This document shows, in pieces, positions 56,758 to 64,000 of a stretch of 64,000 nt of DNA. The notes beneath the pieces were generated by a model. That model saw nothing but the letters and a program-made list of their open reading frames with translations. It had not been told where the DNA came from and searched no databases. Positions within the stretch are counted from its first letter, which is position 1. Each line of letters starts with the position of its first letter. The stretch covers positions 1 to 64,000 of the forward strand of contig JAJJXM010000114.1 in assembly GCA_024516155.1 (NCBI GenBank). The letters run 5' to 3'. The translations under genes were made by a program, and so were the position numbers. Origin of the DNA: Pyronema omphalodes. Its lineage: Eukaryota > Ascomycota > Pezizomycetes > Pezizales > Pyronemataceae.

Positions 56758-58046
56758 TGTAACGGCGAACAAGGGAGAGATAGCTGTCGGAGAACCTTAG
56801 GGCTCTTCTCAATTATTGACTCTTGAGTTCAATGGATATAACCTTATAATAACTTCAACGTTAGAAACTCTTAAGCTGTGTCGAGCATCAACTTAAAGAC
56901 TTTCTGTGTTTAGAAGTTAAGGAAATAAACAAAGATTTCAAGGGACAAAGAGATCCAAAGACGGGAACGAGGACGAGGACGTAAACAAGGATTTCGACAA
57001 AGTATTTGAATTTGTAAATAAACAAATAACTGTGTAAGGAGAAAAGAAAAACAAAATAAACAAACAAAGAAACAATCCTCTTATATACAATTTTTCCTCC
57101 TTACACACCGAGCCACTACTTGCAGATTTTTCCCAAAAAATAACTAAACAACGCGGTCGCGGTTGCGCGTTCTAGACGCGCTAACGCGTTCGTACCAAAT
57201 TAGCGTGTGTGCGTGCACAGCCTCGTCGCGCACTCGTTAGCGTATCTCGCGTGCGCGATAGCGTAACTCGCGTGCGCGGTAGCGTACTTCGCGTGCGCGC
57301 TAGCGTCACCCTAAGCGTAGTCACGCGCGCGCTTCTGTAACCCTACGTACCAAATTAGCGTGTGTGCGTGCACAGCCTCGTCGCGCACTCGTTAGCGTAT
57401 CTCGCGTGCGCGATAGCGTAACTCGCGTGCGCGGTAGCGTACTTCGCGTGCGCGCTAGCGTAACCCTAAGCGTAGTCACGCGCGCGCTTCTGTAACCCTA
57501 ATCGTGCGCGTGCCTCCGTAACCCTAACCCTAGCTGTGCGCGTACGGTCACAAACCTAACCCTAGTTTGTGTGCGTGCGGGTGCAACCCTAACCCTAGTC
57601 ACGTGAATCCAGATCAGCTGCGATTGGAAAGATGGTGCAATACTGATAAGGTCACATGACTAGATGTTATCTTATCGATAAGATGATCGTGCCCTAGCCC
57701 TAGTCACGTGTGCGCACATTAGTAGACCAGTGCGCGTGCATACTGATCTACTACTGATTAGAACACGTGACCGATCTTATCTAATCGGATAAGATGATCG
57801 GTAGACCGTAGGTGTGGAATTTCCGAAAAGGGATCCGAGCTGACCCCTAACCCTGGGGGGAGGTCACGTGACCTTTTTGACAATTTGGAATTGAGCGTAA
57901 CCCTAACCCAGGCGAGTGACGAGTGATGATCGAAGACCGAAGGATAATAGAAATAAATAAACAAACGAGTGCTGCATAATGAAGCGAATGATAATAGGTG
58001 AATGAATGACGAGGAGGGGGAAGGTAATAATTCTCGAGCCCTGACA
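56758..58046 (-). repeat. 5' LTR of D4 (1289 bp, contains a 155-bp duplication)
   Basis: TGTAACGG to CCCTGACA. It is 150 bp longer than the other D LTRs because 57191-57345 is repeated at 57346-57500. The transcript-start segment and primer site (just right of 56745) are intact. Confidence 0.94.
57191..57500 (-). repeat. 155-bp tandem duplication within D4 LTR
   Basis: CGTACCAAATTAGCGTGTG begins both units (57191 and 57346). Each contains the four-unit 21-bp array, so the GC-rich block is doubled. The units differ at very few positions. Confidence 0.92.
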
Positions 58047-58345
58047 CGGGGAGGCAAGCCTCCTTATGTACAAAGGGGCGGCCAGCACTCTTGCTGGGCC
58101 GTCATCCAACATCGCTACATGAAAGCTGCCGTTCTTCATCAATTCACCTGCGACGCCACAGCTCTCCAGCTCATGGTACGTCATCCATCATCGATCAGTC
58201 AATCAATCACAACGGCACGGCACACACAACAACACAACGACAACACAACACAACACGGCAAGACAACGGCACGATGCCGACAACAACAACGACAACACAA
58301 TGATGACGCAACAACACAACGGCTCGTCGGCCGTGTGCCGTGACA
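58047..58345 (-). repeat. Outer part of C1 5' LTR
   Basis: Matches 11366-11662 and ends CCGTGACA, followed by the AGACA duplication (58346-58350). D4 entered at CGGGG; the inner half of the LTR is missing. Confidence 0.94.
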
Positions 58346-61300
58346 AGACAAGCCTCTTCAAATCCACAACTTCAATAATCAGGTAGTTGCTGGAGCTGGA
58401 GAATTCTTTACGGTACCTTTTATGCTGCAACACAAACAACATTATGCAGCAGAATCCTTCGAAGTCACCCCTCTTGACAGCGACTGCGATGTCATCCTAC
58501 CCTACTGGTGGATGGCAAAACATCAACCTTGCAACATGTGGGGAGACAGCAATAACATCTCCTTTACAACACCACGTTGCAACGAAAATTGTACTAAGGC
58601 TCAGGCCAGTACATTTTCTCTGAAGGTCGACCACCGAGTACTCGACCACCCTGAGGCCTCAGTAATAGGCCATATTTCAGCTGTTGCCACTCAGGAGGAA
58701 TTATCAGAGGCACTTCAACAAGTCCCTGAGAAATTCCGTAAGTGGATCAACATCATGACCAAGGAAGCAGCAGACAAGCTTCCAGAACACAAGCCTTACG
58801 ACCACGCCATAGACTCAAAGGAAGGAGAGACTCCTCCTTGGGGACCAGTCTATGCACTTAATGAAGTCGAACTAGAGACACTCAGAGAATGGCTAAAAGA
58901 AATGCTAAGGACAGGCAAGATTAGACCATCTAAATCTCCTGCCGCAGCACCCATTCTCAGTGTGCCAAAACCCCATGCACGAGGTTTACGGCTTTGTGTC
59001 GATTACAGGGGGATCAATAAAATAACAATAGCAAATCGCTACCCCCTCCCTCTTATGTCTGAGTTACAAGACAGAGTAAGAGGAGCCAAGTTCTTCACGA
59101 AAATGGATTTGAAGAACGGTTACCATTTGATTAGGATTAAAGAAGGCGATGACTGGAAAACTGCTTTTAGATGCAGGTATGGGCTATACGAATTTTTGGT
59201 AATGCCTTTTGGGCTAAGCAATGCACCGGCCACATTCCAAGATATGATGAATCATATCTTTAGAGACATGTTGGATCAGGGAGTAATTGCTTATATTGAT
59301 GATGTTCTGATTTACGCGGAAACGGAGGAGGAACATGATGAATTGGTTAAGGAAGTCTTAAAAAGACTAGAAGAAAATGGGCTGGTAATATCTCCGGAAA
59401 CATGTGTTTGGGGGACAAACAAAGTGGAATTTTTGGGGTATATTATAAGCGAAAAGGGAATTGAGATGGCAAAGGATAAAGTGGAAACCGTCCTGGTTTG
59501 GGAACCTCCTAAATCCTTGAAAGAGACACAAGGCTTTCTTGGATTTGCAAACTTCTATCGCCGATTCATTAAGGACGTCTCAAGAATTTGTCGTCCTCTT
59601 ACTGAATCAACCAAGGGCGATCCGAAGAAGTGGGAATGGACTGTTGCCATGGAATTGGCATTTGACGAGTTAAAGCAGAGGTTCACAAAAGCGACAATAC
59701 TGGGTCATTTCGATCCTAAGAAGGTTTGCATTGTTGAAACTGATGCCTCTGACTTTGCCTTAGGCGCAGTCCTTTCTCAGAAAGGAGAGGACGGAAAGCT
59801 GCACCCCATTGCTTTCCGTTCTAGGAAATTCACTCCGGCAGAAATCAATTATGAGATCCATGATAAGGAGCTTTTAGCTATCGTGGACTCGTTTAAGATT
59901 TGGAGCAGATACCTGGAGGGAGCAATGCATACGGTTCAAGTGTTCAGCGACCATCAAAATTTGGAGTACTTTACCACAACAAAAGTACTCAATCGTTGCC
60001 AAGCGAGGTGGGCTCAAGAACTTGCTGGCATTGACTTTAAAATTTTTTACAGACCAGGAAATAGGAATGGGAAGCCAGATGCTTTGTCAAGGCGTCCGGA
60101 GTTCCGCCCTGAAAAGGGGGGAGGTGAGGATCAGCCGATTACGATTATCCTTCGCAAAGAACATTTTGCATCGATTTCAGCAATCAGCAGTGGAGGGGAA
60201 GGAACTTCATTCATTGTTTCTTCAGCACGGCTTAATTCTATTCCTTCGGTTAAATGGTCTGGAGAATTTTTGAAGATGGTTAAAGACACTGGGGAACTGG
60301 ACGAAAATTATAAAAAAGCAGCAAAAAGAATAAAAGATCCCCTAACGATAGAAAATGGCATAATCTATCGGAAAGGGAAGTTATGGGTACCAAAGGATTT
60401 GGTCAACATGGTCCTTGAATCGGAGCACGACTCAAAAATTGCAGGTCACTTCGGTCAGGATAAAACTATTGAATTAATACGAAGAAACTTTTGGTGGCCA
60501 AGAATGGACGAAAATATAATTGAATATGTACAAAGCTGTTTAGAATGTCAGAAGGACAAGACGGCTAGGCACCTTAAGTATGGAATGTTGCAACCTTTGG
60601 AATTGACATATGCCTCATGGCAATCTATTGCTATGGATTTTATCACCGACCTGCCAGAATCTAATGGGTGTGATCAACTATGGGTTATAGTTGATCGATT
60701 TACCAAAATGGCGCACTTCATCCCCTTACAGAAAGATGGCAAGACAGCTGCAGACCTTGCCAGAATATTCGCAAAGGAAATTTGGAAGTTGCACGGCTTA
60801 CCCAAAGATATAGTGTCGGATTGAGACTCCAGGTTCACAAGCACCACCTGGAAAGCATTTCTTGGAACCCTAGGAATTAAACCAAGAATGTCGACAGCCT
60901 TCCACCCACAAACCGATGGACAAACGGAACGGCTGAACCAAACAATCGAAGCTTACCTCCGCTCTTTTGTTAACCATGAAATGGACGACTGGGCTGACCT
61001 CGTACCCATGGCTGAGTTCGCATACAACAACTCAGTCACAAGCGCAACTGGACTTTCACCCTTTTACGCTAACTACGGATTTTACCCAAATACGAGCAAC
61101 CCTTCGGCAACTGCTGTACGCAACCCAGCCAGCAAAGCCTACGCCCACTGGATGCATACGATTCACGAAGGAGCCAAGTCAGCCCTTCAAGAAACACAAG
61201 AGAGAATGAAACATTATGCAGACCAGAAACGACAGGAGGCACCAGAATACCAAGTAGGAGACTTGGTTATGTTAGATGGACGCAACATACGAACTAGACG

Positions 61301-61712
61301 CCCATCAAGGAAGTTAGACCATAAACTACATGGTCCCTTCCGAGTCGAAAAAGTCATCTCCCCAACGGCAGTACGTCTTACGCTCCCACGAAAATGGAAG
61401 ATACACAACGTCTTCCATACCTCACTACTTGAGCCCTTCAGAGCAGGCACTCGGGCTCCACCAGACACAAACAAAATCTTAAGGGAAGCAGATGATGTTG
61501 AGGGAAGCGAGGAATATGATATCGATGAAATTATGAGCAGCTACAAATCTGGGAATCGAGTATTATACCTTGTGAAATGGCTAGGTTGGCCAAACAAAAA
61601 AGAGTGGACGGCAGAACCTTTCGACAACTTTTCAGTAGGAGGTCAGGAGAAGTTACGAGAATTTCATCTCAAGTACCCTGATTCTCCGAGGGACTACCGA
61701 ATTAAGGATTAA
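58346..61712 (+). pseudogene. pol: Element B pol, main part: protease end, RT, RNase H, integrase, chromodomain
   Basis: Continues the frame of 10797-11133. The protease end includes SDCDVILPYWWM. RT has [38 protein letters not shown] and IAYIDDVLIYAE (about 59290). RNase H has ETDASDFALGAVLS and SDHQNLEYF. Integrase has a zinc region (CLECQKDK), MDFITDLPE, WVIVDRFTKMAHF and TDGQTERLN. The chromodomain (YDIDEIMSSY, LVKWLGWPNKKEWTAE) ends at 61712. A single TGA at 60822-60824 lies in the VSD-x-DSRFTS motif of the integrase core, where Arg is expected. A C-to-T change (CGA to TGA) would account for it. Confidence 0.94.
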
Positions 61713-61870
61713 GGCTTAATGTTTCTCCCCACGAGGTTTTCATTAGGTCGAGTTGGTAGTAGGATGTAGGGGCTGGAGGACTACATCCATATATGATCAC
61801 TAAGTCACTTGGCTGCGGCGAGGTGCGATCACAGAATGATAAGCTACTTGCTTCCGGACGAAGCTTGAAC
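61713..61870 (+). other. Non-coding 3' region of element B
   Basis: 158 bp between the pol stop and the polypurine tract. No ORF, repeat or structure that I can support. Confidence 0.6.
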
Positions 61871-61883
61871 AGGGGGGAGGTGG
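61871..61883 (+). other. Polypurine tract of element B
   Basis: AGGGGGGAGGTGG immediately before the TGTCACACC of the 3' LTR. Confidence 0.8.
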
Positions 61884-63240
61884 TGTCACACCCTATATTG
61901 TGTGAGTATAGAATAGGTAACATGTATAACATTTAGAGAACATGGGAAACTCGACAGGAGAATGAATAATAAGGTTAGTATTCCCGGGCCGGAACCCCCT
62001 GAGGAGCTCCAGCTAGCCACGTCACGTGATTCGTGACTTTCCGAAAGGACCTCACGAGGATCCCGGCCCGAGGCGTCGCTACCTGTTATTCACTGTCAGT
62101 TTGGGAGGATCAGGGACGGATGGGAACGAGTATCAACTTACCTCATGGGTGTCGACTTACCCATGAGAAAACTACAGACGATGCTGATGGAGAACAGAAG
62201 ACGACGGCGAAAGGACACCTCCTTATACTTGAGGTTGTGTTCCACCAAGCGCGGCTACCAGACGGCTTGCAAGAGAAGTGAATTCTCAGGACAGTGCAAG
62301 GCAGACGAATAGGATCATCCGAGGTCTGAGTTGGGCGGATAGTCGGCAAAGGAAGAAGGCAGAGTCTAGTCAGCCAACAGGAGTGGAGATCAGGACGAGG
62401 GTCAAGATTGCGTCAGCATGAGGCGACGTTCTGCAGCAAGGAACACCACTCAGGGAAACTGTTGGATGGAACTGATATGACGCGACCTTAGGCCAATGAC
62501 TACCAACTGCAAGATAAGACGGCGTTTGCGTACACACCAGGGTGTGGCTGCGCGCAAGTGCGCACAGGTGGGGCAAATAACATCACACAGGAATGTGACG
62601 GGGCAGTGCGCTCCGGTAAGGCATAGTCTGCCTTATGATGTCAGATACTTTCACTCGCAATCGAGATTCTCTAGAGAGATCTATGATCAAGACGACTCAT
62701 AAGATATATGACTCACATATCATTATCAGAGGAGTCATTGCATTATGCGCTCAGGTGGAGTAACCCTTCACTAGGCGCTTAACCCCAATACCTGATTGGA
62801 AGGTGTGGTAGCACGGCGAGGAATGTCAAGGATTAATCTGACACGAGGGTCATCATGCAAGTGAGCAATTAATATAATTGCGCATGCAGCATGATGCGAG
62901 CCATCAGCAGATTCGTCAAAGAATTGACTCACGTCTTATCTCCTGAGCTTAGTTTGGAAGTTGGTTCCCTTGGGAAGTCTGAGCGAACTTGTAGACGAAA
63001 GTCTATAAAAGACCCTAAGTCTTCCCACCGTCTCCTCCAGCATCAGCAACTTGATCTCTTGTTACGACATATCCTATCTACACCAAATACCTCGAGAGAG
63101 ACCCTTAACTTTATTCGGCCTGTGATCGACTAGTTTACTTCCTAGCTTCTTGGGACCTCTATTAGTTGAATATCTTTCAAACGAAGCACGAACTGATCGG
63201 GAAAGCCTCTCTATTGAAAGCCTCAATAGCCAGGTTCACA
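61884..63240 (+). repeat. 3' LTR of element B (1357 bp)
   Basis: Same length as 7136-8492, with about 30 substitutions by eye. Followed by the CCTGT duplication (63241-63245). Confidence 0.96.
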
Positions 63241-63379
63241 CCTGTGGTCTTCTCGTTCCTTTGCTATTCTCGTCATCCCGTGGTAGCCAAGTACCACACC
63301 GTGACCGTGATTCCGAACACCCACACGATTGCTGACGCAACCATAGCTCCTATCAGCATGTCATTGTTGATTCTTGACA
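63241..63379 (-). repeat. 5' LTR of chromovirus A, second part
   Basis: Continues the A LTR left at 7135. It matches 740-877 and ends TTGACA. The first five bases are the CCTGT duplication. Confidence 0.95.
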
Positions 63380-63635
63380 CGGTGGAACGAAGGGTGTCTC
63401 ATGATGGATGGAATATCTGCGGGACAGATAAGTTGGGAAATCACATGAGCACAGGAACGAAGGTGTATAAGGGGACATATGTATTTCATTAGTTTAGTAC
63501 GCAATCAATTATCTATCTACACAATCCTATCTACACACTGAAGTCCTATCATTCCACCGTGACCACAAACCCAGCCCATTCCCACCTGCTTCCCATCCCA
63601 CCTACTTACCCATTCCGAATACTCACCCATTCCCC
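63380..63635. other. Flanking DNA right of element A, unassigned
   Basis: 256 bp without a credible ORF. CGGTGGAA (63380-63387) and TTCCACCG (63552-63559) form an 8-bp inverted repeat around a 180-bp segment. The end (about 63571-63635) is a degenerate CCCATTCC-type repeat. It may be the edge of another mobile element or host DNA. Confidence 0.4.
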
Positions 63636-64000
63636 TGTCAGGGAACTAGGAACGGACGTTCAAAGAACACACTGAACACTGCCGGCAAGAGGGACTAGGC
63701 GGGTTCCAGCACGGGGAACGGAAAGACAGGGACCGAAGTGCTCGTCAGACGGACGGCACACGAAACAGGAACAGGGACAAGGACAAGAATGACGTGGGAC
63801 TGGAAGGAGAAGTCTTTATTTAAGAACTAGGGAAAGACACAAGACGTTCGATGGAGAACTCGACAACGGGGAGGCAAGCCTCCTTATGTACAAAGGGGCG
63901 GCCAGCACTCTTGCTGGGCCGTCATCCAACATCGCTACACGAAAGCTTCCGTTCTCCATCAATTCACCTGCGACGCCACAGCTCTCCAGCTCATGGTACG
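63636..64000 (-). repeat. Family C LTR, cut by the window edge
   Basis: TGTCAGGGAACTAGG onward matches 11134 onward (C1 3' LTR) in the same orientation, with small differences. It may be the 3' LTR of another C element or a solo LTR; the answer lies to the right of the window. Confidence 0.92.

Larger units (their letters stand above)
52374..58046 (-). mobile_element. Chromovirus D4 (family D), 5' two-thirds only, minus strand
   Basis: From the right: 5' LTR 56758-58046, leader with small ORF, gag, and pol to the middle of integrase, where C3 interrupts it at 52374. The integrase end, chromodomain and 3' LTR are absent. It sits in the 5' LTR of C1 (right flank CGGGG at 58047). Confidence 0.93.
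11134..58345 (-). mobile_element. Chromovirus C1 (outer copy of family C), minus strand
   Basis: Bounded by AGACA duplications. Remaining C1 parts are: 3' LTR 11134-11662; pol 11674-12353, 17948-20619 and 28015-28288; and the right 299 bp of the 5' LTR at 58047-58345. Inside it lie E, D1, and the C2/D2/D3/C3/D4 block. Its gag, leader and the inner part of its 5' LTR are absent from the window, which implies a deletion. Confidence 0.9.
7136..63240 (+). mobile_element. Chromovirus B (Ty3/gypsy), split by a 47-kb nested insertion
   Basis: Two 1357-bp LTRs (7136-8492 and 61884-63240) flank gag and protease on the left (to 11133) and the rest of pol on the right (from 58346). Without the 47,217 bp of inserted sequence plus one duplication, the element is 8,888 bp. 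That removed length is a multiple of three, so the pol frame reads straight across the junction. By eye the LTRs differ at about 30 positions (roughly 2%), so B is moderately old. One nonsense codon (60822-60824) interrupts integrase. Confidence 0.95.

Overview
The window is a solid block of nested LTR retrotransposons. I found no host protein gene, rRNA or tRNA in 64 kb. The organism is most likely a filamentous fungus. The pol proteins look like fungal chromoviruses (Ty3/gypsy with an integrase C-terminal chromodomain), the copia element has a plausible spliceosomal intron, and most nonsense mutations look like C-to-T changes. I cannot name the phylum from sequence alone.

Five families are present; the letters are my own labels. 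A: an old, broken chromovirus on the minus strand (1-7135, with its LTR resuming at 63246-63379). B: a chromovirus on the plus strand whose two ends lie 56 kb apart (7136-11133 and 58346-63240), inserted in the 5' LTR of A with target duplication CCTGT. C: a chromovirus with a 529-bp LTR, in copies C1 (minus, 11134-58345 overall, inserted in B with duplication AGACA), C2 (plus, 28289-33880), C3 (plus, 41277-41484 and 48592-52373) and an LTR cut by the window edge at 63636-64000. D: a chromovirus with a 1139-bp LTR, in copies D1 (minus, 20620-28014), D2 (plus, 33881-41276), D3 (plus, 41485-48591) and D4 (minus, 52374-58046, 3' half missing). E: a Ty1/copia element on the minus strand (12354-17947) with identical 159-bp LTRs, apparently the youngest insertion.

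Target-site duplications allow the nest to be unpacked. Five insertions have matching 5-bp duplications. Removing 11134-58350 restores the pol frame of B exactly, and removing E restores the C1 integrase. The parts that do not close up are the missing gag of C1, half of a C1 LTR, the 3' half of D4, the 5' half of C3 and the 3' end of C2. All are explained by one deletion between two sister D copies, now fused as D2, or by an assembly misjoin at that point.

The expression and replication signals are unusually readable. In A, B, C and D, pol lies in the -1 frame relative to gag with a slippery heptamer at the gag stop (GGGAAAA in A, C and D; GGATTTT in B), followed by a stem-loop in B, C and D. 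In B, C and D a 9-12 nt stretch of the LTR is complementary to the sequence starting 2 nt inside the element, the arrangement expected for Tf1-type self-priming. The copia element instead has a primer site complementary to the anticodon arm of initiator tRNA-Met (half-tRNA priming). Families D and C also carry a small ORF directly in front of gag.
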